From Formosa sp. Hel1_31_208 (GTDB taxonomy: Bacteria; Bacteroidota; Bacteroidia; Flavobacteriales; Flavobacteriaceae): a DNA stretch of 64,000 bases. A program made the translations under genes and the position numbers. The notes beneath the pieces were generated by a model, which saw only the letters and a list, made by a program, of their open reading frames with translations, did not search any database and was not told the origin of the DNA. Below, in pieces: positions 36,180-45,570 of the stretch. The stretch covers positions 1,892,501 to 1,956,500 of the forward strand of contig NZ_LT629733.1 of NCBI RefSeq assembly GCF_900104785.1. Direction: 5' to 3'. Position 1 is the stretch's first letter; each line of letters begins with the position of its first letter.

Positions 36180-36626
36180 ATGATTATTGAGACATTAGTT
36201 AAATTGTTTAAAAGAGATTTAAACAAATTAAAGGAAGAAATAAACAGTTATCACAAGGAAGAAAACCTTTGGAAGGTAAGCGAGGGGATTTCAAATTCTG
36301 CAGGAAACTTATGCTTACACCTCAACGGAAATCTTAATCATTTTATAGGAGAGACTATAGGTAAGTCAGGATATGTGAGACAAAGAGACTTAGAGTTTTC
36401 TTTGAAAGACGTCCCTCGAACAGAATTATTGAAACAGATTGATGAAACCATAGGTGTCGTAGAACGTACATTAAAGACATTAACAGAAAACGATATACAT
36501 AAAGAATATAAGCGGCATGTTTTTGAAGACACAATGACCATTCAATACTTTTTAGTTCACTTGGCGATGCATTTGGCCTATCATCTCGGACAAATAAATT
36601 ATCACCGACGCTCACTAGATAAATAG
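36180..36626 (+). CDS. DinB/DUF1572-like four-helix protein
   Basis: A 148-residue helical protein of the DinB/YfiT-like metalloenzyme type. Histidines that would bind a metal appear in LCLHLNGNLNHF and in the late HLAMHLAYHLGQINYHRR block, which is the clearest family mark. Such proteins include thiol-dependent transferases, but most are unassigned. It follows the ABC exporter by 40 nt, and the decayed acetyltransferase begins 3 nt after it. Confidence 0.82.
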   Translation: MIIETLVKLFKRDLNKLKEEINSYHKEENLWKVSEGISNSAGNLCLHLNGNLNHFIGETIGKSGYVRQRDLEFSLKDVPRTELLKQIDETIGVVERTLKTLTENDIHKEYKRHVFEDTMTIQYFLVHLAMHLAYHLGQINYHRRSLDK

Positions 36627-36629
36627 CTA

Positions 36630-37156
36630 ATGACGTTTGGCGATTATAACATAAACCTTCTACAACCTCACGAAAGTGAAACCTTTTTCAATTTAATGGA
36701 TACCAATCGAGCACATCTTGAAGATTTTTTTGCTCGAACAGTGTCAAAGACAATAATGTTAAAGGATACGATTGTTTATTGAATTCATATTCAGCAACGA
36801 ATTAAAGTCAAAAGCTATTTGCCTTATATGATTACTGATACAACAACACAGTGATTTGTAGGTCTGGTGATGTGAAAAATATCGATTGGAATGTCCCAAA
36901 AGCTGAGCTAGGCTCTTTTATTGAATCTAAATATGAAGATTACGGACTTACGACACAAGCCACAAGTTTAGTTGTAGATCACATCATATCAACCTATAAT
37001 TTTATAAAATTACTATGTTGTGCAAATAGCAGAAATAAAGGAAGTATTGCAGTGATTTTGAAAAACGGATTTCAACTAAAAGGAACTATCAGAAAAGATT
37101 ACCGAACAACTCAGGAAGAAATCGTAGATTTAAACTATTATGGTCGTGTCTTTTAA
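36630..37156 (+). pseudogene. Decayed RimJ/RimL-type GNAT acetyltransferase
   Basis: The frame starts at ATG 36630 (MTFGDYNINLLQPHES) and stops at TGA 36780. Homologous-looking sequence continues in other frames: KVKSYLPYMITDT, a TGA near 36852, FVGLV, a one-base shift near 36870, then DVKNIDWNVPKAELGSFI and the GNAT ending RNKGSIAVILKNGFQ and EGxIRKDYR-like residues to 37156. At least two stops and two frame changes make it inactive. The intact ancestor would have been about 175 residues, acetylating a protein N-terminus or small molecule. Confidence 0.82.
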
Positions 37157-37233
37157 TAGTTAGTGTTAAACCCTTACTAAATATGTTGTACACTTACATG
37201 CGTTGTATAACTTTATATCATAAAACTGAATTC

Positions 37234-38322
37234 ATGAAATCTAAATTTTACATCATTTGTGCTTTAGCATGCAGTTTAAACTATTTCGCGTTTGCTCAAG
37301 AAATGTCTTTTGAAGCGTATAATCCGACATCAACGTTGGTCGTGCCTGGGAAAAGTATTATAAAGGCTAAATTTCCGTTTATTGATGTTCATGGACACCA
37401 ATACCAAATGCCAACTCAAGATTTAACACCTGTAGTTGCTGCTATGGATACGTTGAATATGGGAATCATGGTAAATTTAAGTGGTAGAACAGGGGACGAC
37501 CTTATAAAGTCTGTTGCTAATATTGATAAGAACTTTCCAAACCGCTTTGTTGTATTTTGTAATATTAATTTTGAAGGAGCTGGAGCAAAGGGTTGGATAC
37601 AGGAAAAAGTCACACAACTAAAAGAAGATGTTAAAAATGGTGCTCGCGGACTAAAAGTGTATAAAAGCCTTGGGTTGCGCAATACAGATATCGATGGTAA
37701 ACGTTTAGCTATTGACGACTCTCGATTAAATCCGATATGGAGAACCTGCGGCGAATTGGGTATCCCGGTATTGATTCATGCAGCCGATCCAAAATCATTT
37801 TGGGATGAATTTGATGGTGATAATGAACGTTGGTTAGAATTAAAAACACACCCGCGTCGTAAACGTGATGCTAATAACCCTGTGCCTTGGGAACAAATTA
37901 TACAAGAGCAACACAATATGTTTAAATCACATCCAAATACCATATTTATAAATGCACACATGGGATGGTTCGCTAATGATTTAGGTCAACTAGGAAAACT
38001 CCTCGATGAGATGCCAAACATGAATGTAGGTATTGGAGCCATTATTGCAGAATTAGGACGACAGCCTCGTTTTGCGAAAGCATTTTTTATCAAATACCAA
38101 GATCGTATTCTCTTCGGAAAAGATAGTTGGAAACCAAAAGAGTTTCCTACATATTTTAGAGTCTTAGAAAGTGCTGATGAATACTTTCCGTACCATAAAA
38201 AATATCATGCTTTTTGGCCAATGTATGGATTAGACTTACCAGACGAGGTACTTAAAAAAGTATATTATAAAAATGCATTACGCATTGTTCCAGGTTTAGA
38301 CAAAAGTAAATTCCCAGATTAA
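37234..38322 (+). CDS. Exported amidohydrolase (amidohydrolase 2 type)
   Basis: A 362-residue TIM-barrel metal hydrolase with a signal peptide (residues 1-22). Metal ligands appear as HGH at residues 53-55 after FIDV, then a LIHAAD, an INAHMGW segment and the GKDSW aspartate. This matches PF04909, which includes decarboxylases and hydrolases of carbohydrate- or aromatic-like substrates. A longer frame to 37183 exists, but the signal peptide begins at 37234. Its stop abuts the converging carboxylase gene directly. The substrate is unknown. Confidence 0.85.
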   Translation: MKSKFYIICALACSLNYFAFAQEMSFEAYNPTSTLVVPGKSIIKAKFPFIDVHGHQYQMPTQDLTPVVAAMDTLNMGIMVNLSGRTGDDLIKSVANIDKNFPNRFVVFCNINFEGAGAKGWIQEKVTQLKEDVKNGARGLKVYKSLGLRNTDIDGKRLAIDDSRLNPIWRTCGELGIPVLIHAADPKSFWDEFDGDNERWLELKTHPRRKRDANNPVPWEQIIQEQHNMFKSHPNTIFINAHMGWFANDLGQLGKLLDEMPNMNVGIGAIIAELGRQPRFAKAFFIKYQDRILFGKDSWKPKEFPTYFRVLESADEYFPYHKKYHAFWPMYGLDLPDEVLKKVYYKNALRIVPGLDKSKFPD

Positions 38323-39864
38323 TTATAAAGGAATATTACCATGCTTACGCTTTGGTCTGGCGACTTCTTTATTCTCTAACATTGAAAAGGCTTTTATTAG
38401 TTTTCTACGAGTGTTCTTCGGAAGAATCACCTCATCAATAAAACCACGCTCTGACGCACTATAAGGATTAGCAAATAGTTCAGCATACTCGGCTTCCTTT
38501 TCTTTCCATTTAGCTTCAGGATCCTCTGCTGATGAAATTTCACGTTTAAAAATGATTTCCGCAGCACCTTTAGCACCCATAACAGCAATTTCTGCATTTG
38601 GCCAAGCAAAATTCATATCGGCACCAATATGTTTAGAATTCATAACGTCATAAGCACCACCATATGCTTTTCTAGTAATTACAGTTACTCTGGGTACTGT
38701 AGCTTCACTAAATGCATAAAGTAATTTGGCTCCATGAACAATAATACCATTCCATTCTTGATCTGTTCCCGGTAAAAAGCCTGGAACATCTTCAAGGACT
38801 AGTAACGGAATATTAAAACAATCACAAAAACGCACAAAACGAGCTGCTTTCTTAGAACTATTTACATCCAATACACCTGCTAAAAACATTGGTTGATTGG
38901 CCACAATCCCAATAGATTTACCTCCTAAACGAGCAAAACCAACGATGATGTTTTCAGCGTGATCTTTATGAATCTCATAAAACGAATCTTCGTCAATAAT
39001 TCCTTCAATAACCTGATGCATGTCATAAGGCTTATTTGGATTCTCAGGAACAATTTCAGAAAGCTTATCTCTTACTTCATCTTGTAAGTTAAACTCTATA
39101 TCTTTAGGGGTTTCGCGGTTGCTTTGTGGCAAATAACTTAAAAGGTTTTTAACGTCTTCTAGGCATTCAATATCATTTGGTGACGTTTTATGAGCCACGC
39201 CAGACTTTGTAGAATGTACGCTAGCACCTCCAAGTTCCTCGCTGGTAACTTCTTCATTAGTTACCGTTTTCACGACGTTCGGACCAGTAACAAACATATA
39301 GCTGGTGTCTTGAACCATTATGGTAAAATCAGTCATGGCTGGAGAATATACGGCTCCACCTGCACAGGGGCCCATGATAGCTGAAATTTGCGGAATCACT
39401 CCAGAAGCCTGAACATTTCTATAAAATATATCGGCATATCCGCCTAAAGAGCGCACACCTTCTTGAATACGAGCACCACCAGAATCATTTAATCCTAAAA
39501 TTGGTGCACCAACGTTTACGGCCATATCCATAATTTTACAAATCTTTTCAGCATGAGTTTCGGATAATGAACCGCCAAAGACGGTAAAGTCTTGAGCAAA
39601 AATATAAACTAACCTACCGTCTACTGTACCGTATCCTGTAACCACACCATCACCATAAAATTTTTGGTTTTCCATACCAAAATCTTTTGTTCGGTGGGTT
39701 ACTAAAGCACCAATCTCTTCAAATGAGCCTTCATCTAAAAGATATAAAACGCGTTCGCGTGCTGTCAGTTTTTTCTTTTGATGTTGTTTGTCAATTCGCG
39801 CTTGTCCACCGCCTAGTTTGGCAAGATCTAGCTTTTCGTTGAGCGTTTTTATTTTAGAGTCCAT
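38323..39864 (-). CDS. Acyl-CoA carboxylase carboxyltransferase subunit
   Basis: A 513-residue biotin-dependent carboxyltransferase of the propionyl-CoA carboxylase beta type. Both crotonase-like halves are present, with [25 protein letters not shown] opening residues, [23 protein letters not shown] in the first half and DVPGFLPG plus AYGGAYDVM in the second. It transfers carboxyl from biotin to propionyl- or acetyl-CoA. It lies last in the set BCCP, biotin carboxylase, carboxyltransferase, with a 6-nt gap after the carboxylase. Substrate preference between propionyl and other acyl-CoA is not certain. Confidence 0.92.
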   Translation of the reverse strand: MDSKIKTLNEKLDLAKLGGGQARIDKQHQKKKLTARERVLYLLDEGSFEEIGALVTHRTKDFGMENQKFYGDGVVTGYGTVDGRLVYIFAQDFTVFGGSLSETHAEKICKIMDMAVNVGAPILGLNDSGGARIQEGVRSLGGYADIFYRNVQASGVIPQISAIMGPCAGGAVYSPAMTDFTIMVQDTSYMFVTGPNVVKTVTNEEVTSEELGGASVHSTKSGVAHKTSPNDIECLEDVKNLLSYLPQSNRETPKDIEFNLQDEVRDKLSEIVPENPNKPYDMHQVIEGIIDEDSFYEIHKDHAENIIVGFARLGGKSIGIVANQPMFLAGVLDVNSSKKAARFVRFCDCFNIPLLVLEDVPGFLPGTDQEWNGIIVHGAKLLYAFSEATVPRVTVITRKAYGGAYDVMNSKHIGADMNFAWPNAEIAVMGAKGAAEIIFKREISSAEDPEAKWKEKEAEYAELFANPYSASERGFIDEVILPKNTRRKLIKAFSMLENKEVARPKRKHGNIPL

Positions 39865-39870
39865 AGTGTC

Positions 39871-41310
39871 TTAGTTTGGTAATCTTAATAGTTTTTGATC
39901 TTCTAGATAGTGTTTTAGAGCAATTTTAGCTGCCACTTCCGCTTCCTTATGGTGTCGTTCTTCCAAAAGGCTAGGTGAATAGTAGTTTTTCACAAAATGC
40001 GTATCAAAGTTTCCACTTTTAAAAGCCTCATGTTCGCAAACAAATCTCCCAAAAGGTAAGGTGGTTTGTACGCCTTTTATATGGTAATTATCAATAGCTT
40101 TTATCATTAATTGAATAGCTTCATCACGAGTAGTACCATAGGTAATTAACTTAGAAAGCATAGGGTCATAGTAAATAGGGATATCCATGCCTTCTTCAAA
40201 TCCATTGTCTACTCGAATGTTTTTACCCACGGGTAATTGATATACTTCTAAATTACCAACACTTGGCAAGAAGTCGTTCATAGGATCTTCGGCATAAACA
40301 CGTAATTCAAGTGCATGACCATTAATTTTTAAATCCTCTTGTTTAATTTGAAGGGCTTCACCACGTGCTACTCTAATTTGTAATTCTACGAGATCTACAC
40401 CAGAAATTAATTCTGAAACGGGATGTTCTACTTGAAGTCTAGTATTCATTTCTAAAAAATAGAAATTATGGTCAGCATCTAATAAGAATTCTACGGTCCC
40501 TGCGCCTAGATAATCACAAGAACGTGCTACATTAATAGCGGCTTGTCCCATGCGTTCTCTTAATTCAGGAGATAAAATCGCTGAAGGAGCCTCTTCAACC
40601 ACTTTTTGGTGGCGGCGTTGTATAGAGCATTCACGCTCAAAGAAATGCAATATATTTCCATGACTATCTGCCATCACTTGAATTTCAATATGTCTTGGTG
40701 ACGTGACGTATTTTTCTACAAAAACAGAACCATCTCCAAAAGCAGAAGTAGCCTCACTAATGGCACGTTTCATTTGTTCTTCAACATCTTTTTCCTTTTC
40801 AACAACACGCATTCCCTTTCCACCACCACCAGCAGCAGCTTTAATTAGAATTGGAAAACCAATTTCTTTGGCAATTTCGATGGCCTCTTTGGGGTCTGTA
40901 ATGGCATGATCTACACCAGGAACCATAGGAATATCATAATCTTTAACGGCATCTTTAGCAGCTAATTTATCTCCCATCATATGAATGGCCTTAGAGCGCG
41001 GTCCAATGAAAGTGATCTTGTTTTTTTCAGCAAGCTCTGCAAATTCAGCATTTTCGCTTAAGAAGCCATAACCCGGATGAATACCATCTACTTGTAAAGA
41101 TTTTGCGACTTCAATAATTTTGTCACCTCTAAGGTAAGATTGATTAGAAGGGGGTGGACCAATACAAACAGCTTCGTCTGCATATTTTACATGAGGCGCA
41201 TTTCTATCTGCTTCAGAGAAGACAGCCACTGTCTTTATTCCCATTCTTTTTGCCGTACGCATTACACGAATGGCAATTTCTCCACGATTGGCAACCAATA
41301 TTTTTTTCAT
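39871..41310 (-). CDS. Biotin carboxylase subunit of acyl-CoA carboxylase
   Basis: A 479-residue biotin carboxylase. The start MKKILVANRGEIAIRVMRTA, the ATP-grasp glycine loop AAAGGGGKGMR, the EKYVTSPRHIEIQV strand, and the EMNTRLQVEHPV catalytic block are all intact. It carboxylates biotin on the carrier protein using ATP and bicarbonate. The carrier is not fused but encoded 60 nt upstream as a separate 158-residue protein. Together with the downstream carboxyltransferase the three form one enzyme. Confidence 0.95.
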   Translation of the reverse strand: MKKILVANRGEIAIRVMRTAKRMGIKTVAVFSEADRNAPHVKYADEAVCIGPPPSNQSYLRGDKIIEVAKSLQVDGIHPGYGFLSENAEFAELAEKNKITFIGPRSKAIHMMGDKLAAKDAVKDYDIPMVPGVDHAITDPKEAIEIAKEIGFPILIKAAAGGGGKGMRVVEKEKDVEEQMKRAISEATSAFGDGSVFVEKYVTSPRHIEIQVMADSHGNILHFFERECSIQRRHQKVVEEAPSAILSPELRERMGQAAINVARSCDYLGAGTVEFLLDADHNFYFLEMNTRLQVEHPVSELISGVDLVELQIRVARGEALQIKQEDLKINGHALELRVYAEDPMNDFLPSVGNLEVYQLPVGKNIRVDNGFEEGMDIPIYYDPMLSKLITYGTTRDEAIQLMIKAIDNYHIKGVQTTLPFGRFVCEHEAFKSGNFDTHFVKNYYSPSLLEERHHKEAEVAAKIALKHYLEDQKLLRLPN

Positions 41311-41370
41311 ATCTAAATATTAATGACCTGTTTGCTAACAAACAGCTATTACAATAAGTATTTACTAAGC

Positions 41371-41847
41371 TTATTCAAATTCGATTAAAAGTGTGTTTTT
41401 GTCTACTGTTTCTCCTTGACTTACACTAACAGATTTAATAACGCCTTGTCTGGGAGACGTAATGACATTTTCCATTTTCATAGCTTCCAATATAAGAAGA
41501 GCATCATCTTCTTGCACGTCTTGACCAACTTCAATATTGATTTCCAAAATAAGTCCTGGCATTGGAGCTTTAATACTATTAACTTGTTTGGAAGCACCAA
41601 CTTCAAATCCCAAAGCTGCAATTTGTTGATCTAAGGCATCATTGATAACAACGTCATAGGTGTTATTATTAACTTTAACTTGATAGGTTTTTTTATTAAA
41701 ATCTATCTTTAAAATAGAGGCTTTGATTGAGTTGTTGTTTTGTAAAATGTGAAAATGATCGGAGGTAGTTTCAACGGCATCAAGTTTATCTACATCGTCT
41801 TTTGAAATATCAAAACTATGTGCATTGTTGACTTTTATTTTATACAT
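41371..41847 (-). CDS. Biotin carboxyl carrier protein of acyl-CoA carboxylase
   Basis: A 158-residue protein. The C-terminal 70 residues form a biotinyl domain with the modification site LEAMKMEN (Lys124), preceded by IKAPMPGLIL. The N-terminal 80 residues resemble the BT (biotin carboxylase-tethering) region found in fused propionyl-CoA carboxylase alpha subunits, so this is that subunit's tail as a free protein. A -7-like TAATTTTG (41878-41871) and a long hairpin (41892-41923) lie before it. Confidence 0.92.
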   Translation of the reverse strand: MYKIKVNNAHSFDISKDDVDKLDAVETTSDHFHILQNNNSIKASILKIDFNKKTYQVKVNNNTYDVVINDALDQQIAALGFEVGASKQVNSIKAPMPGLILEINIEVGQDVQEDDALLILEAMKMENVITSPRQGVIKSVSVSQGETVDKNTLLIEFE

Positions 41848-41891
41848 AAAACAGTGTTTATTAGATCCAACAAAATTAATAAAAAGTAGGC

Positions 41892-41923
41892 TGATAAAAC
41901 ATGAATTAAATCATGTTCTATCA
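41892..41923 (-). terminator. Hairpin between PrsW and BCCP genes
   Basis: TGATAAAACATGA (41892-41904) pairs with TCATGTTCTATCA (41911-41923), 12 of 13 bases, loop of six. On the minus strand it falls 10 nt after the PrsW stop. No long T run follows, so it may be a weak terminator, a processing site or a regulatory hairpin ahead of the carboxylase genes. Confidence 0.45.
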
Positions 41924-41933
41924 CAATTCTTTA

Positions 41934-42608
41934 TTAATGTTTGAAGTGAGAATCTTCTTGATGTCTTATCATAGCTTTGCGCGATAAATAGACACCAATA
42001 ATTAAAGATATAAATGCGCCTATCCAAATCCCAGGAATAAAGTCAATAAATAGAAAAAAGTCATAGAACCCATGAAAAATAACCGCCAGAAGTAAACCAG
42101 TCAGATTCAGTTTGACTTTATTATTTGAAAATTTAGCCTTACCCATAAAATAGCCCATCAAGATGCCAAAAGTAGCATGCGCAGGGACTGCCGTAAACGC
42201 TCTTAAAATTCCAGTAGTATATCCACCTTCTAAAACGTAAATAACGTTTTCCGTAGCGGCAAATCCCATAGAAACCATTAAGGCATACATTATACCATCA
42301 TAGGGCTCATTAAAGTTTTTCTTTGGTTGTGCGAAATATCTAACCATGATATATTTACTGAATTCTTCGGTAAAAGCCACAATTACAAATGCCTTGATAA
42401 ATTGTTGTAGTACACTAAATTCGTTACTAATAGGGAGCATGACATTAAACCCATAATATATTATGGTAGTTACAATAATACTTACAACTGCACCTAGCAG
42501 AAAACTAGCAAATAATAAGCCTTTTGGTTCTTTCTCATACTTATCTTTAAAATAAACATAAAGGATAATGATAAAAATAGGAGCGACAGCAAGAAGGAGT
42601 AAGTCCAT
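41934..42608 (-). CDS. PrsW-family intramembrane protease
   Basis: A 224-residue membrane protein with about seven helices. Conserved catalytic-type motifs are the glutamate pair in FTEEFSKY, HATFGILMGY and HGFYDFF, which match PrsW. Family members cleave membrane anti-sigma factors or similar substrates. The NUDIX gene ends 10 nt upstream, so it belongs to the minus-strand run that starts with the M42 peptidase. No membrane anti-sigma gene is adjacent. Confidence 0.87.
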   Translation of the reverse strand: MDLLLLAVAPIFIIILYVYFKDKYEKEPKGLLFASFLLGAVVSIIVTTIIYYGFNVMLPISNEFSVLQQFIKAFVIVAFTEEFSKYIMVRYFAQPKKNFNEPYDGIMYALMVSMGFAATENVIYVLEGGYTTGILRAFTAVPAHATFGILMGYFMGKAKFSNNKVKLNLTGLLLAVIFHGFYDFFLFIDFIPGIWIGAFISLIIGVYLSRKAMIRHQEDSHFKH

Positions 42609-42618
42609 AAATTAACAA

Positions 42619-43176
42619 TTATAATAATAGTAGTTGTTGTTTAATGGCTTTGACAACAGTCTCATAATACCTTCGATTGGTAGCGATAAAATGATGGTTG
42701 GTATTACTGTGATCTAACTTTTGAATGAACTCAGGGATCGATACAAACTTCAAAGATTCAACTTCTCCTGCCTGAGGTGTAAGTTCCTGAATGGCTGAAT
42801 TAATTTTTATAATAAAAGTATTATGAAACTCATAGTCTTTAATCCCATTAGAATAGTTTTTAAAACATTTAAAAACACCAATTTTTTGAAGTGCTGCTTC
42901 TGAAATATCTAAACCAATTTCCTCTTTAGCTTCTCTTATAGCGGCGTCTTCAATACGTTCTCCAGTTTCAACATGACCAGCAACCGATACATCCCAAAGT
43001 AAGGGGTAAATGGCCTTAGATGCGGCGCGTTGTTGCAATAGAATTTGACCCTCTGAAGTATAACACCACACATGGGCAGTATGATGGTAAAGACCTTTTT
43101 TATGGATTTCAGATTTTAGCCCTGAAACTCCAGTTGGTTCACCATTTTCATCTACAATGTCGATATATTCTTCCAA
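42619..43176 (-). CDS. NUDIX hydrolase, IDI-like
   Basis: A 185-residue NUDIX protein. The Nudix box (residues 67-89, GHVETG through REAKEEIGL) is complete. The opening EEYIDIVDENGEPTG and HHTAHVWCY segments resemble the NUDIX proteins annotated as isopentenyl-diphosphate isomerase-like, but the cysteine and glutamate layout of true isomerases is not evident. It probably hydrolyses a nucleotide or phosphorylated metabolite. It lies 7 nt after the aminotransferase-fold gene. Confidence 0.88.
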   Translation of the reverse strand: MEEYIDIVDENGEPTGVSGLKSEIHKKGLYHHTAHVWCYTSEGQILLQQRAASKAIYPLLWDVSVAGHVETGERIEDAAIREAKEEIGLDISEAALQKIGVFKCFKNYSNGIKDYEFHNTFIIKINSAIQELTPQAGEVESLKFVSIPEFIQKLDHSNTNHHFIATNRRYYETVVKAIKQQLLLL

Positions 43177-43183
43177 TACTGTT

Positions 43184-44341
43184 TTATAATAAAGATTGAA
43201 TACCTTTAACTAAGGTGTTTAGATCATTAGCTGTATTGTATAGGTGACAAGACACACGAATATATGCTCCTCTAAATGAAACATAAATTTGTTTTTCGTA
43301 TAAGACCTGTTTTAGTTTTTGAACATCTAAAATCTGTGGAGGTTTTACACCAAAAAGGTGATGAGCTCTATCATCAGGGTTTTCGATTTCACAACCCAAA
43401 TCTATTAGTTGTTGCGCGGCTTCGATACTCACGGATTTACAATAATTCTGTATCGCTCCTGGTGTCCATGAAATGACCTGCTTGAGCGCTTCAATTTGCA
43501 TTTTCACATATATAAAATTTCCACTTTCTCCCATAGCATAGCGATTGGCTAAAGGTTTATATTGGGACTGATAATTGGTTAAGCCTGACAAGTTTTCACT
43601 ATCTAAGCGATTGGCCCAATTATCTTCAATGGGTTCTCCTTGATCGAAATAACTTCCATAATAAGCATAGGCACAACCATAAGGTCCAAACAACCATTTG
43701 TAACCAGCACATATCAAAGCATCGGGTTGAATTTCTTTTATTGAGAATGGAAATGCACCAACTGTTTGACTACCATCAACAATTAATAATGCGCCGTTTT
43801 CTCTTGTCTTTTGACGTATGGATTTGAGATTAAAAATAATCCCATTAGACCAGTGGATTTGTCCGAGTGCAACCACAGCTGTTCGTTCGTTAATGGCGTC
43901 AAGAATATCTTGATTCCATTGTTGAGCGTTTCCAACACTAAGGTTTGGATTTTTAACAGTAATTATCTTAGCATTAAATTTACTTGCCAGTTTTTTCCAT
44001 GCGTAAATATTACTCGGAAACTGCTCTTCAATAACTAGGATTTCGTCGTTAGTTTTAAGTGTAATATTATTTGCAACCGTAGCAATTCCATAGGAAACAG
44101 AAGGAATAGTGACTATCCGTTCAGGTTCATCTGAATCTATTAACTGAGCAAAAAGCGTTTTAAGTTCTGTAACAGGGTTAAAAAAATCTGATACTGGAAT
44201 TGTATAAGGTTTGCTTTTTTGTAAAACGGCATCAATTCCGGCTTTTTCTACAGTCTTAAATGAAGGAGATAAGCTAGCAATGTTCAGATAAGTGACTTGC
44301 TCGGGTATATTAAATACATGTTTTTGATGCTGTAAATTCAT
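43184..44341 (-). CDS. Class V aminotransferase-fold PLP enzyme
   Basis: A 385-residue PLP-dependent protein of the aminotransferase V/cysteine desulfurase superfamily. The Schiff-base lysine is Lys215 in CAGYKWLFGP, preceded by the PLP-contacting Asp189 in LLIVDGSQTVGAF. The WxFGP pattern after the lysine is that of isopenicillin-epimerase-like and related lyases, not of IscS. There is no signal peptide. The M42 gene ends 6 nt upstream. The reaction is unknown. Confidence 0.87.
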   Translation of the reverse strand: MNLQHQKHVFNIPEQVTYLNIASLSPSFKTVEKAGIDAVLQKSKPYTIPVSDFFNPVTELKTLFAQLIDSDEPERIVTIPSVSYGIATVANNITLKTNDEILVIEEQFPSNIYAWKKLASKFNAKIITVKNPNLSVGNAQQWNQDILDAINERTAVVALGQIHWSNGIIFNLKSIRQKTRENGALLIVDGSQTVGAFPFSIKEIQPDALICAGYKWLFGPYGCAYAYYGSYFDQGEPIEDNWANRLDSENLSGLTNYQSQYKPLANRYAMGESGNFIYVKMQIEALKQVISWTPGAIQNYCKSVSIEAAQQLIDLGCEIENPDDRAHHLFGVKPPQILDVQKLKQVLYEKQIYVSFRGAYIRVSCHLYNTANDLNTLVKGIQSLL

Positions 44342-44347
44342 TTTAAT

Positions 44348-45436
44348 TTATTCAAAATAACTGAAAGTTTCGCCGTCTTTAATCTTAAGTAATGTTTCGT
44401 AAATCATTTTAATTACGTTTTCAACATCATTGCGGTGAACCATTTCTACAGTGGTATGCATATAACGTAAAGGTAAAGATATTAATGCAGAAGCAACGCC
44501 TCCATTGCTGTAAGCGAAAGCATCTGTGTCTGTTCCTGTAGCTCTTGAAAGCGCAGAGCGTTGAAAGGGTATTTTCATTTCTTCAGCGGTATCTGTAATA
44601 AGATCACGCAGTTTTTGTTGTACTGCAGGAGCATAAGCAACTACAGGTCCTTTTCCTAATTCTAAATGACCTTCCTTCTTTTTATCAATCATTGGAGTAG
44701 TGGTGTCATGCGTAACATCGGTTACAATGGCCACATTAGGTTGGATGGTTTCAGTAATCATTTGAGCGCCGCGAAGTCCAATTTCCTCTTGAACAGAATT
44801 AGTCACATAGAGACCAAAGGGTAAGGTTTTTTTATTTTCTTTAAGAAGACGAGCTACTTCGGCAATCATGAAGCCACCCATTCGATTGTCTAGGGCTCGA
44901 CACACAAATTTGTCCTTGTTTAAAATGTGGAAAGTATCTGGATACGTAATGACACATCCAACATGAACACCAAGCTTTTCAACTTCTTCCTTGGTAGCGC
45001 AACCACAATCAATAAAAATATTTTCTGGCTTAGGCGCTTCTTCTTTAGCGCGGTTTCTTGTATGTATAGCAGGCCAACCAAATACACCTTTTACAATTCC
45101 TTTTTTCGTATGAATATCGACGATTTTACTCGGCGCAATTTGATGATCACTCCCCCCATTTCGGATGACATAGATAAGTCCATCATCAGAAATGTAATTT
45201 ACATACCAAGAAATTTCATCGGCATGTCCTTCTATCACAACTTTATATTTTGCTTTAGGATTAATGACACCAACTGCCGTTCCATAGGTATCCGTAATAA
45301 ATTCATCTACATATGGTTTTAAATAATCCATCCAAACTTTTTGCCCTTCCCATTCGTAACCAGTAGGTGCAGCGTTGTTTAGATATTTTTCTAGAAAATC
45401 AAGTGATTTTTTATTGAGTATGCTTTTTTTAGCCAT
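44348..45436 (-). CDS. M42-family metallopeptidase (glutamyl/leucyl aminopeptidase type)
   Basis: A 362-residue cytoplasmic peptidase. Metal-binding and catalytic segments are GHADEI near residue 70, CRALDNRMGG, SVQEEIGLRG and VTDVTHDTT, which are the M42 landmarks; the late RYMHTTVEMV is the third-ligand region. It releases N-terminal residues from peptides, usually as a dodecamer. It is the first gene of the minus-strand run and is divergent from the ABC ATPase gene. Confidence 0.92.
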   Translation of the reverse strand: MAKKSILNKKSLDFLEKYLNNAAPTGYEWEGQKVWMDYLKPYVDEFITDTYGTAVGVINPKAKYKVVIEGHADEISWYVNYISDDGLIYVIRNGGSDHQIAPSKIVDIHTKKGIVKGVFGWPAIHTRNRAKEEAPKPENIFIDCGCATKEEVEKLGVHVGCVITYPDTFHILNKDKFVCRALDNRMGGFMIAEVARLLKENKKTLPFGLYVTNSVQEEIGLRGAQMITETIQPNVAIVTDVTHDTTTPMIDKKKEGHLELGKGPVVAYAPAVQQKLRDLITDTAEEMKIPFQRSALSRATGTDTDAFAYSNGGVASALISLPLRYMHTTVEMVHRNDVENVIKMIYETLLKIKDGETFSYFE

Positions 45437-45570
45437 GAGTGTTTTATTTGTGTTTTCGTAAAAATAAAGGGTTTTATTTTGTTTTTGATGTCTTCGGAAA
45501 AGTTTTTGTCACAAAATGGATTATTTTTACACTATTAGTACGTTATAAATTTAATTTTAAACTTCAACAA

